This document shows positions 25,247-35,800 of a stretch of DNA of 64,000 bases, piece by piece. The stretch comes from a virus. Each line of letters begins with the position of its first letter. The stretch's first letter is position 1. Position numbers and translations under genes: made by a program. The notes below the pieces were generated by a model. That model saw only the letters and a list, made by a program, of their open reading frames with translations. It had not been told where the DNA came from and searched no databases. Where the stretch lies: positions 82,627 to 146,626 of IMG/VR virus record IMGVR_UViG_3300008952_000009. The stretch is one strand, 5' to 3'.

Positions 25247-28200
25247 TCAAAACCTATATGCCGAGGTTGTGGGCCCAGAAGATCTGGCGGTACTTGCTGG
25301 GGCACGGTTGTATGATGTACTTCTCGGCGTTGCTGTTCTAACTCTCGACGTGGCGCGTGAACTTGCACTGGGTGCCCTAGAGACACGCTGTGTTGAAGTT
25401 GCTCTCGATGCCCTTGATGCAGTAGACGCAGTGGTGCGCGTTGCTGTACGCACTGCTGGGGACGTCATAGTAGATCGCATATCGGATCTAGGCGCTGCCG
25501 AACTTCGTGTTTGCATGCCTGTTCTTGGTGATGGACCTCTCTTTGATCCCTTTACCTTAACTGCACCCACATCTACATTGGTTGAAATGCTCACTTGTTT
25601 TTGTAATTGTGGCGCAGCTGGGTTTGCCACTGGTGCTGGTGGCAACGGAAGAACTGTTGTCGGTAACGAAACTCGATCATTTCGAAAACTTCTGGCGGAC
25701 TCTGCAAAAATTCTTCCAGTTGGAAAATTTGGTGCTGAAGTCTGTGGGATTTGCGGTATTTCTTCAACGGGCACCTGTCGAATAAAGTTAAGCAACCCTG
25801 GGTACATCCCCTCCTCCCTATTAAATCTGCTATCTTCATTTACCACATCGTTGCCGTCGGGTCTGTTATCCATAAGTCCGCACGCGACGTTGGAACTGAT
25901 GAACTCCTCAATACCAGTATCTGATAGAGTCCTGTTCGATTCTTCAAGTCCTTTAATTGAATTGGAGTATTTAAACGATGCATCGGCCATCTCTTCTGTT
26001 ACTGAACTCATAAAATTAAAATAAACGTTATAAGATGGTATCGAAGAATTTTCGCCTGAATCGGATGCGTGGTGATTAGATTTATTCATAGCGCCAATGA
26101 TACCATTTGCAGAAGGTGCGCCATACCTTTTCTGGTACATTTTGATTTCTTGTACAAAATTACTAATTAGCCTGCCTTGCTCTGGAGCAGCCAATATCGC
26201 TCGGCGTTTACGACGCTTTCTCTTCATTTTTGGTCTTGAGGGTCCACGGCCGAGGCGTTTTGCTTCGTGATGAGATTTTGCTTCTTGTTGCCTTCTTAGG
26301 TCCTCTGCTTTCTCTCGGGCGCGAGCGGCTTGCTCTTCTCTATTCATCTCGTCTTCATCAAAAAACACTTCATCATCGCCGATAACAATAGACATTGGGG
26401 TAATTCGGTCCATTGCAGCACCAACTGCCCCTCCTGGAAAGAACTTTGCTCTCTCCCTATTCAACCTATCTTCATATGTTTCCTCGGAGACTTCAGGAAT
26501 CCCCATACCTCTCTGTAGATCACCCTCTCCCCAAAATCTAAAAAACACCTTTTGAAGGGGATCCATTTCAATATAATTATCGCTCTCGATAGCTCTCTCT
26601 TCATCTGTTGAACCATCTGGATTTTCTTCCACATTAGAGAACCATCTTTGCATACTCAACGTATTATCTCCCCTCGCTGAATATCCACTTCCTTCGTTAG
26701 ATAGTGAGAACTTATATCCAATATCAAAATAATCCTCCAGATCCATAACAAGATCCTGGTATGTTTTAATAAAAGATTGAATTGTTTCTGGTCTGGCGTT
26801 GGAAGGATTAATCATATTATACATTGCAGTGTTGGCTGCATCCATAGACATCCCTTCTCTAGACATCAACAGATCCTTTGGCCTAGCATTAATGCCAGCA
26901 AAGTTGCCCTCGTTCACAATACCTCTTTCGCCATCATTGCCCTGAACTGGATTTGAGAAATTGTACATACTAACTTCAGACTTTGCAAAAGCAACATCTA
27001 TTAACTCTATATAATTACCAACATAACCTTGAAGATTGTACTTTCTTCTTGCTCGTCTAACAAAATCAGTAACTAACAGTTTGGATACCGTATTGTAATT
27101 CCCTTGCTGCAATGTCTCCCCATATTGTGGAGGATCTCTAACTTCATCCATACCAACTGGTTGTGTTGGATCTGTTTTTCTAATCATCCTAGAATCAAAG
27201 ACAGGAATTGAAGATTCTTGTAGGTATAAATTTAATTCTTTTAAGTTTCTTCTTGCCGTTTGCAACAAGTTGATAAATCGATCTTTAGTTGGATCCTTTA
27301 TTCTCAATTTAATTCCATACTGGAAAACTGCACCTGTTCCAAGATAATCCGCCACCTGTCTGTCTTCTATGAAAAACTTCCTTTTTACTACCCCTGCCCA
27401 CCCTGGAACTGCCAACTCTACTATCTTTGAATCGCGGTCTTCCTTGGTGACAATATTTCTTGCACTCACCCCACCTGTGGCTGCGGCGTTTTGCCCACTC
27501 GTAGCAACAACGAAATCCTCTTCTTCTATCTGATCAAACGGGATTCTTGTGGGTGCTCCGAGTTTGTTATGTCCGATCAACCTCTTGGTGACCCTTCTCC
27601 TCAGTACCGTTATTTCCAAAATATCTAAGAGAGCAGGGTACCCCAGCATCACGTTTGTTGGGTTTGACTTAACCAGATCATAGTACCTAGTTTGTTCGTA
27701 TATCGATGCCATGTCAATAATGAATTCTATATTGGCAACCTTTTCAATCCTATCAAAATCAACAACGACTTCTTCTACATCGAAAAAATCTTTATAATTC
27801 TTTTCTATCAAATCAAGAGAGGGGATTGAATCGTCAAATGTTTGAAACTCCGATGGCTGATAGTTCGTCTCCTTCAATCTCTCCATAGATCGAAAGTCCT
27901 GTATCTTCGTCAATGGCACCTGGTGAGTGGTCAGCGCTCTACTGGAGTCTCGATGAGACAATCCTGTCATGAGTGTACCGTTTCCCATACTATGAACAGG
28001 TCCATAATAAGGCACTTTCGTTATAGCGTCCTTATAGACTAGTGCTGTAGATTCTACGCGGTTGCCTCTGGTTATAACATCTGCAGTGATGTCGCCCGTC
28101 ATGTAACCCAACCTTCTTACTTCTTCTGATGACAATTCATCCAGACTTAAAGAACTGAAGTCAAAATAAGTAAAACAAATCATCGAAAGGTTTTCACAAC

Positions 28201-28798
28201 GTCCAAAAAAGAGATTTTCAACTTTAAAGGTGTGTTCGTATGGAATAATGTTTATCAGGTTATTGTTGATATCATACTCTTGGTACTGTGAGTTTCTAAC
28301 CTCAAAACCCAAAGTATCGGGCCTGGCGTCTTTGATTTGAAGTACCACTTTTTCAGTTGTTCTGTTTAACAATTGTACTGTTTGTTGCAGGTAGTTCTCG
28401 AATGTCGGCATTATTGAAGGCAAATCCAACCGCCACCCAAACGCATTGAAAGATCTTATTGTATTCAACATGGTCTCAAATGCGGCATTATCACTAAACA
28501 GGAGTACAGCAACCTTCAAAGAAGACAGTATCTCGTCTTGTATTTGGTTTGGGTCCTCGTCTGGATTTTGATTGTTCGTTATAACGCCCAACCCCTCTTC
28601 GTTCAAAACGTCCCTAATTTGACAATCAACCGTTATTGCAGTTCCTGGACGGAACCTCCTGTCCTGAGATGCCCCCTCTGAAAGACCAGAAGCGAACCTG
28701 TTCGGTACCTTAGTATCCTCCAGTGTTATTCTGCGAGTGTATATCTTTGGGAGAAATTGTCCCACAATATCATCAGAATTTCTAAATCTTTGTGTCAT
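25247..28798 (-). CDS. Large virion structural protein with basic low-complexity tail (1183 aa)
   Basis: I start the gene at the ATG at 28798 (MTQRFRNSDDIVGQFLPKIY), five bases after the stop of the upstream gene; a GTG at 28819 would add seven residues inside that gene. The first 800 residues are ordinary globular sequence without known motifs. Around 850 there is a very basic patch (PSRPKMKRKRRKRRAIL) preceded by a helix rich in Arg, Glu and Gln. The last 100 residues are almost entirely Ser, Thr, Arg, Ala and Pro (for example TTASTASRASRATSTQRVSR). The tail is probably disordered and could bind nucleic acid or an acidic partner. Function unknown. Confidence 0.82.
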   Translation of the reverse strand: MTQRFRNSDDIVGQFLPKIYTRRITLEDTKVPNRFASGLSEGASQDRRFRPGTAITVDCQIRDVLNEEGLGVITNNQNPDEDPNQIQDEILSSLKVAVLLFSDNAAFETMLNTIRSFNAFGWRLDLPSIMPTFENYLQQTVQLLNRTTEKVVLQIKDARPDTLGFEVRNSQYQEYDINNNLINIIPYEHTFKVENLFFGRCENLSMICFTYFDFSSLSLDELSSEEVRRLGYMTGDITADVITRGNRVESTALVYKDAITKVPYYGPVHSMGNGTLMTGLSHRDSSRALTTHQVPLTKIQDFRSMERLKETNYQPSEFQTFDDSIPSLDLIEKNYKDFFDVEEVVVDFDRIEKVANIEFIIDMASIYEQTRYYDLVKSNPTNVMLGYPALLDILEITVLRRRVTKRLIGHNKLGAPTRIPFDQIEEEDFVVATSGQNAAATGGVSARNIVTKEDRDSKIVELAVPGWAGVVKRKFFIEDRQVADYLGTGAVFQYGIKLRIKDPTKDRFINLLQTARRNLKELNLYLQESSIPVFDSRMIRKTDPTQPVGMDEVRDPPQYGETLQQGNYNTVSKLLVTDFVRRARRKYNLQGYVGNYIELIDVAFAKSEVSMYNFSNPVQGNDGERGIVNEGNFAGINARPKDLLMSREGMSMDAANTAMYNMINPSNARPETIQSFIKTYQDLVMDLEDYFDIGYKFSLSNEGSGYSARGDNTLSMQRWFSNVEENPDGSTDEERAIESDNYIEMDPLQKVFFRFWGEGDLQRGMGIPEVSEETYEDRLNRERAKFFPGGAVGAAMDRITPMSIVIGDDEVFFDEDEMNREEQAARAREKAEDLRRQQEAKSHHEAKRLGRGPSRPKMKRKRRKRRAILAAPEQGRLISNFVQEIKMYQKRYGAPSANGIIGAMNKSNHHASDSGENSSIPSYNVYFNFMSSVTEEMADASFKYSNSIKGLEESNRTLSDTGIEEFISSNVACGLMDNRPDGNDVVNEDSRFNREEGMYPGLLNFIRQVPVEEIPQIPQTSAPNFPTGRIFAESARSFRNDRVSLPTTVLPLPPAPVANPAAPQLQKQVSISTNVDVGAVKVKGSKRGPSPRTGMQTRSSAAPRSDMRSTMTSPAVRTATRTTASTASRASRATSTQRVSRAPSASSRATSRVRTATPRSTSYNRAPASTARSSGPTTSAYRF

Positions 28799-28802
28799 TC
28801 TC

Positions 28803-29855
28803 CTATTCACACTCCCCACTTGTATCTGGACTCAGGGGTGGAAGTTCCAGCACAGATGTCTTAAATCTTCTTGCGTCTTCTATTCCCTGCTTTATTCCAT
28901 TCTTTAGTTTATTTGGATTTGTTCCAAAAAAGTCCAAACCAAACTCATCTGCAACTTCTCTGTCGACGAGCAACTCGAAATATTGTTCAATATAATCCCT
29001 GGAAATGACACCTCTAGTATTTTTTGTGGTATAAATTCTCTTGAGAGATTCTACTTCTGCACTCCCTTGTTTATCTTTAACTTCTTTTGTTTCAACTTCA
29101 AAAAACTCTACTTCAAAGTTTTCCCGCTTGTAATCTGTAGCGCGCTCGATCAAACTAAGGACAAGAGCATTGTCCTCCACGGAAAGTCTCATATTGTCTG
29201 TAAACACTATCTCATCCTCGATTCCGCTATAGGTTACTCTGAACTCTTCGGGCGGTAGTGCATAGTCTGGGTCTGTTGATGGAATCGATTCTGCTTTCAG
29301 GTTATAATCCACTTCCATAGTAAGTACGGGTCTTTTTATTCCCACGTTGGGCGATGAGGAACTCACATTAAATTGCGTCATCGTACCATCCATTATGCTT
29401 TCCACATCCCAAGACGGGACAATCTGCTCGCCAAGGAGAGAGTTGCCGATCATGTTTCTTACGAGATTTCTATCATCAGCACCCATTTTCTCTTCGGTCA
29501 GGAAATCATTACCGTACAGTTCGCCAGCTGGCAGTTCCTCGATCCGTCCCGTTTTGCGAGCTTGCCATCCGAGACCCCTCTGTTTGTTAATTTCATGCCC
29601 ATTCAAAGTAAGGATCCTAGTTTCTACACCATCATGCTCATAGTGAGTTCTTACTCTTTGTGTTTCTTTTTGAATTCTTGTCGATGTCTCTTTTGCTTTT
29701 TCAGGCTCGACTCCAGCGTACTCTACATTGTATAATATTTCATCGTCGGAAAAAACATAATATACTGGTTTGAATTTACCTTTTGCTAGCAGGTACTTTC
29801 CTAATTGAGTTAGTTCTATATCTAATACATCTTCCTTCTTATTAAAAAACGACAC
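28803..29855 (-). CDS. Virion protein with an N-terminal module shared with 20740-21765
   Basis: The 350-residue product starts with GTG at 29855 (MSFFNKKEDVLDIELTQLGK), supported by AAGGAG eight bases upstream. Residues 1-45 match the N-terminus of the 341-residue protein at 20740-21765. After that it is acidic and mixed: a charged helix (70-95), then several beta-looking segments and an acidic Pro/Ser tail ending SPDTSGECE. It lies directly after the 4178-residue gene, with five bases between them. It is probably a baseplate or connector component; no family name is recognised. Confidence 0.83.
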   Translation of the reverse strand: MSFFNKKEDVLDIELTQLGKYLLAKGKFKPVYYVFSDDEILYNVEYAGVEPEKAKETSTRIQKETQRVRTHYEHDGVETRILTLNGHEINKQRGLGWQARKTGRIEELPAGELYGNDFLTEEKMGADDRNLVRNMIGNSLLGEQIVPSWDVESIMDGTMTQFNVSSSSPNVGIKRPVLTMEVDYNLKAESIPSTDPDYALPPEEFRVTYSGIEDEIVFTDNMRLSVEDNALVLSLIERATDYKRENFEVEFFEVETKEVKDKQGSAEVESLKRIYTTKNTRGVISRDYIEQYFELLVDREVADEFGLDFFGTNPNKLKNGIKQGIEDARRFKTSVLELPPLSPDTSGECE

Positions 29856-29860
29856 TCTTA

Positions 29861-32800
29861 TTACTCCTTACTAAATCCAACGAATCCAGATGACTGCAAA
29901 TCAAGGGGTTTGTACTTAAAATCAATAGAAGTACCAATATTAACTAGTTCAATTAACGAAAAGTAATCATATGGCCAGTTAAAACCATACTCAAATATAT
30001 CATTTTCCACACTAAGTTTCTTTTCAGGATGTCCGTCTGGAAGTTTGTCTAGTTTCTTTTTCTTAAAGTAATTCGTTTGTGCTTTCTGCTTAACCTTGAA
30101 TACCATCCACTGGACGTCTTCATCAAACCCGCCATCCTCCATGAGGTCGGTTGGTCCGAATAGTTCATGATCAACCACTTGCGAACTAATAATCCTAGAA
30201 CCCTCTCCATAGTACGAATCCAAACCGACGTCGGGTGTCACATTTTGCCAAATATTTGCTACATCCTGACGTGAAAGCGTTACGGAAAACTCAAATATAT
30301 ACATTGCAAATGGTTCAATAAATTTTGAAGTCGGATCATTATATTTTAAGAAGTTAAAGTGCGGTGGAATATTATAATCCATCATAGATTTAACCATCTT
30401 GAAAATGGATCTTCTTGGTGTAATTGCTCTAGGTGGATCACCCAACCTATCACTCGATGCATCACCTGGTAAAGACCCTCCTGATCTGCGGGCAGCTGCA
30501 TCGTCTAAAATATTCGCTGCTTCTCTCTGTTCACGGCGAGCATCTTCCGTGTCAAGTCTATATTCTGGGAATCCCAAATTTCTAACTGACTGGTATACTT
30601 CCTCTTTTGGAAGTTTGAAGAACTTCTTTTCTCCATTAACAGTCTTAAAAGGAACTGCGATAACCGCCTCTTTGATTAATTTTGATGATGGGAGCGAACC
30701 GATTTTGTTATATTCACGTTCTATCCCAAGTCCTATAAGTTTAGATAGGTCTCCCTTTGATCGATCTCTAGGTCCACCAATCCAAACAGACGGGCGAGTC
30801 TTGCCTGTTATGCTGCCTGTCTGGTGCCAGATCCCTTTTATTTTCGGCAAAGTCTGTGTCGTTTTTGAAGTTCTTGGTTGATCAACATCTCCATCGGCGG
30901 TGCCAGTGAAGTTAAACGTAGGACACTCAAATCTAGTTTGAAGTACCAAAGAACTTCTATTTTCAATAATATCCCCTGTTTCAGAATTATATGATTGAAC
31001 AAAACTATCTTCATTAAATCCAAAACCACTGAAACTGGCACTAAGGTGCATGGCATGATCCCTGTTTACAGAAGCTGGTATCATCATAGTCACTGACGAG
31101 TCTGTGGTGGATCTTCCAGATCCCTTAGAAGACATGGACCCCGTTGCTGATACGAATCTCTCAAATTCGACAGTAGTTTCTGAAAGGATTTGTCTTATTG
31201 AATTATATTGGGTATTTGAGTCTGGAGTAAATTTTAACGTCGCTTCTGCAAGACCGTCATAATGAGGCGGCAAATATGGTGCAAACCCATACCCTAGTTT
31301 GTCATAATATCTTGGCAAGTTAATACCACCAGGCGTCTTGGTTTTGACTCGACCAACGTCGCACGGCGGGCCGAAAGCTGCTGGATTGTTATACATTGGA
31401 TTATCACGACTTGTCCCGCGGCCGCTGCCAAGTATAACTCTTGCCTCATAGGTGCTCACACTGGAGTCGATTTCTTGTGGGACATCTGATGACCTTATTG
31501 TCACACCCTTACTGTTTTCAATAAACAAGTTCAAACATTCTGCATAGAAATTACTTGCGGCGCGGGTGTACATCGTTGTTGTCGATGCTATTGCATCAAG
31601 ATCAAGTTTAGTTACGAGAGAAGACGAGTGCGCAGCGACACCACGGACGAAATCCGTATTTTGAACTGCACCCGTGACATTAAAACTGCCCGACCATACG
31701 GTTGGCCCAGACAAATCACCAGTCAATCTTCTCTTAACGGTATTGGCACCCAAGAGACTTGCGCTCGGATGAGGTTCCATTTCATAAAACAACGTCTGAT
31801 TTCCATCTTCTGTAGAAACTGTGGGCGGAGTGTATATCGCAGGATCTACAATTGCCTCAAACGGTATTCTTGTAACGGACTTTATCCCCGTGTCTATATT
31901 CAAACTCAGCGAAGTGGGTTCACTACCTATATCCATCGATCCAGTGTAAAAATGTTTATGATATTCTGGAGATCCTATTCTCGGGATCGAGGCGTCATCC
32001 GTAAAATTAAACTTAGAACCAACAACAAAAGTTGGAATAGTGTATGCCCCTGAAACAAAAGTGTTTGCGCTTCCAGATAGTCCAGCTGGGTGGTTGTCTC
32101 TCAAAGTAGACTCTACCATATAACCGTCTCGTGACCTGGTGGTTGTTCCAAGAACCTTCCAGTTGACACCTGCGTTGTCGCGGGCATTAGTCCACCAAGT
32201 TTTAAATGCTGGGGCGTCGTAAGTAGTTGATCCATTGCCCTCAATTTCGCCACCATTAAGAACATAATAGTATAGAGTATATTGTGCTGGATTTGTTATG
32301 TCAGTAATACCGTTCCACCTTCTTCTGGATCTGCTTGACCAACTCGGTGACTGATCCAGGGATCCAGACCAAGTCGAAAATCCATAAAAGGTGCCAGAAA
32401 GATGATTCGCCAATGTAGGGGCAGCAGTAGTGTCGGGGATCTTAGATTCGAAAGATCCTGATGAGGCAAGTATAGTTTTACCACTATACAATGGAGATGC
32501 ATGATTAAACACTGGTAAATTGTTTGTCATGCTAGCATCCGTCAAATAATCTGATGATGCATAAAGGCTTGACTTTGCCTTCATATACCCAGTGTCATTT
32601 CCAGGTCGGTACCATGCCACTAGGTTATCGTGTAAGGATCGAGGCAAGACAGTATATGGGTTTCTTGGACCTATTTGAGATCCGTGGTTTTTAGACTGAA
32701 ACTTTGCGGATGAGGCGGTGTCGCCCTGCGATAGCGCACTGATCTGTGTTGCGCCAGCTGGTGGGTTGTCGGGATTAGATCCCCCAAGTGCATAAACAGA

Positions 32801-35800
32801 ATATTTGTCTAATTGCTTATTGAAAACTAAAACTTCAGTCATGATGTTTTCAGAGGGTTTGGTTGTTGCTAGTCCGCGCTTCAAGGTTGAATCAACTGTA
32901 TTTCCGAGAAATCCGAGGTCTACATTACTATCGGCATTTAGGGATTTTACTGCTCCTAGATGCGACCCTAGATAACAATTTCTTTCACCGTCCAAAACTA
33001 CAGAAGCGGCGCTCGAACCATCAAGAGTAAACCCTGCTGACGAGGTTATTTCAGCGGCTGTGCTATATGGGCGACCATTAACAAAACACTTAAAGTTGTC
33101 GACGTCGATCGTGTTTAAATCGAACTCCACATAATAATGGTTCCACCCAGGGTTGAATCTTGCTCCATCTGGTGGCGTGCACTTCATAACGAAAAAATCC
33201 TTTCCATTTCCGCCAGCAGCAACAAAGTGGGTCTTAAACTTTTTATTTGCTCCAGTCTGGGCCTGGGCTTTGTTTTCAAATCCCGAATAAGTGAGAGAAT
33301 CATTATCAATAGCATACCCAAGGTGAAAACCCTTCTTGAATGCAGCCTGATCTTCTACTTCTCCACTACCAAGCGAAATCACGGTACCACACTGCTGGAG
33401 GGGGTAGAGCGAATCCATAGAGAAACTACGCCAATCCTGTTCTCGTCCTCGGGCATTAGTCATCGGCAAATACATCCAAAACGATACACCAATCTTGTCA
33501 TTGTGATTGCCGCTGGCGATGGACCCTGTCAGAGACTTAGCCCATTCGCTGCCTCCACCAATCTCAATTCTGTTTCTTGATAGATTGGGGTTTGCCTTCG
33601 GAAAATTATCAAAATCAGAACTTGAACCCGTCATCATATATGAAGTAACGCTGGCGGATTGGAACATGACACCATACTGGTTATATATCTTGTCTTCGTG
33701 GGGTTCGAAAATAGGATAATCAACCGAGATGCCCGACTTGATTGTATTAAATGCAATACCTGGAGCGTAATAAGGCGCTAACACGTTTCTCCATAATCCA
33801 TCAGCATGCTGACTGTAAGAGGAACTAAATTCTGATGCTAATTGAGTCATTCTATCCGCAGGGTACAATCCCTTGTAAGGTAAAAATTTCTTTAATGCCT
33901 TACACTTCAGCATTAACCGCTGTGGAGTAGCGCTCTTTATTTCCAGCATCTGCTCTTCAACGACTTCAAAATCTTTTACAAAATCAGTATGACTATAAAT
34001 TTTATAAAAATTATCCATCGAACTATTGGATGGAGAGGCTGCTCCAGTGATGGTTAGGAAAGAGTCGTTACACGTAAAGTATGGATCGGCGCCACCTACG
34101 GTATTAATGTAGTGATCCATGTGCTCACTAATTCTGAATTCTGGCACCAAAGAAAAGTCCTTTGCTATCAACCGAGTCTGGTGGGCAAAATCATTATAGT
34201 TATCAAAATTAAACGGATTTCGACCAGAGTGTTCTGGGGTCTTAAAGAATTGAGATCCGAACAGGTGATGATCTACCCTTTCGTCTTTCTTGTAGATATT
34301 TTGTATATGGTATCCGCCTGATTGATGTAGGAAATATGCGAACGTTCCACTTGCCTCTTCAAATCCATATGTAGGCGTGTTCGTATTGTTTGAGTTGCCA
34401 AACGATCCAGTGTAAAACCTGCCACGAAGATCTGCATAATTCGAAATCTTTGTTGTCGATATGACCGAATGGCCGGTTTCATCGAAAGGAGTAAACAATT
34501 CTTTCTTTGAATTTGTTGGCGTATATGTTCTTACTGAAGACGTTATAAACGATGCAGTCATGTCTGAGATGGCCATCTCCAGAGTATTATTTACAACATT
34601 TAGATCTGCAAACGTATCACGTTCGATGGTCTTCATCTCAAACACATTCGGCGCCTTCATTGCCCATTGCCCAGAAATGTCGTTGGCAGCACTTGAACCC
34701 GTAACAACAGAAACAAATCGTATCTTCTGGTTAGTCAAAGACGCTGTAACTAGTACATCAACAAACTGATACGCTGTGTCGCTGGCGTATGTGTCAATAT
34801 CTCCAGAGGACGACCCTATTGTTGCAACAGTTCGGTACCCCCTATCACCACGAGACTGATCTTCGTCGCCGATTTGTACATAAAATGGCGTTGTTGATTT
34901 GTGGACAATACCGCCGCCAGCAGCTGTTGTGCTGGCGCCAGTCCTAAGTAGGAACGTAATCTTGCCAGGAAAGTCATATGAAGAAGTAGTTCGAACCCAT
35001 CTATACAGCGTATGTTCAGAACTCTTAGGAGGATCATACATTGCCGAAACCGCAACAGACCGCCCAACAAAAGCCATTGGCGAAAGTCCCGATGGGGTTC
35101 CAAAATCATCTGACATCACTCTTGGCCCAACCTGTGCTTCGGTGACACTGTTAGTTGGACCACTAGCTGTTCCATAACTAGACCCATTATAAGTGTGTGT
35201 TTTCCATCCTGGTGGTAGTCCTGGACTTGTGTTGAATCCGCTGCCTCCTATTGAATTATAATTGGTCGTGTTTGCTGCTTGGAAAAAAAGATCATTTTCG
35301 GGAAATACGTTCGTAGTATTGAGACCTTGATCATAAATCTTTCCTGCCGAATATGATGCAGACAAAATAAATCTTTGAACTGTGAAAGAGTTAGGCAAAC
35401 TAGATGTAGCTTGCATTGGGAACGGTCTCGCGAAGACGGCACTTGCACTAGGAAAGTGTAAGTTATTGTGGAAAACAGAATAGTTCGCAAATAGCTCACC
35501 TGCGCCGTCAGCGCCCAAGTGATCAGATGTTGTCTTCAGCGCTGTTGTTCTAAAATTATCAGGTTCATCTAATGGCCAAATCGACATTCTCGGAATCGTA
35601 TTTCCTTGTGAATTTGTTACGTTCGTTAACGTACGTTCGGATCGCACTGTTTTCCAAAAATCATCAGTTTTAAACTCGGTTCTTTGTCTAGTTCTCTCAA
35701 GATATGCATTTTCCTCTTTCGGAAAAATGTCCATATCAAACCTTGCCCAGTCTGTAACTGGTTTACTTAAATCAAACCCTCTCAACATATTATTGTCTAG

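Noticed and set aside
25269-26024. 251-residue plus-strand frame over the basic tail of the 1183-residue protein
   Set aside because: It is the antisense shadow of a Ser/Thr/Arg/Ala-rich coding region whose codon bias avoids stops on the other strand; no ribosome-binding site and no sense to its composition.
30399-30881. 160-residue plus-strand frame opposite the giant gene
   Set aside because: Antisense shadow within a continuous 12.5-kb coding frame; no supporting signal.
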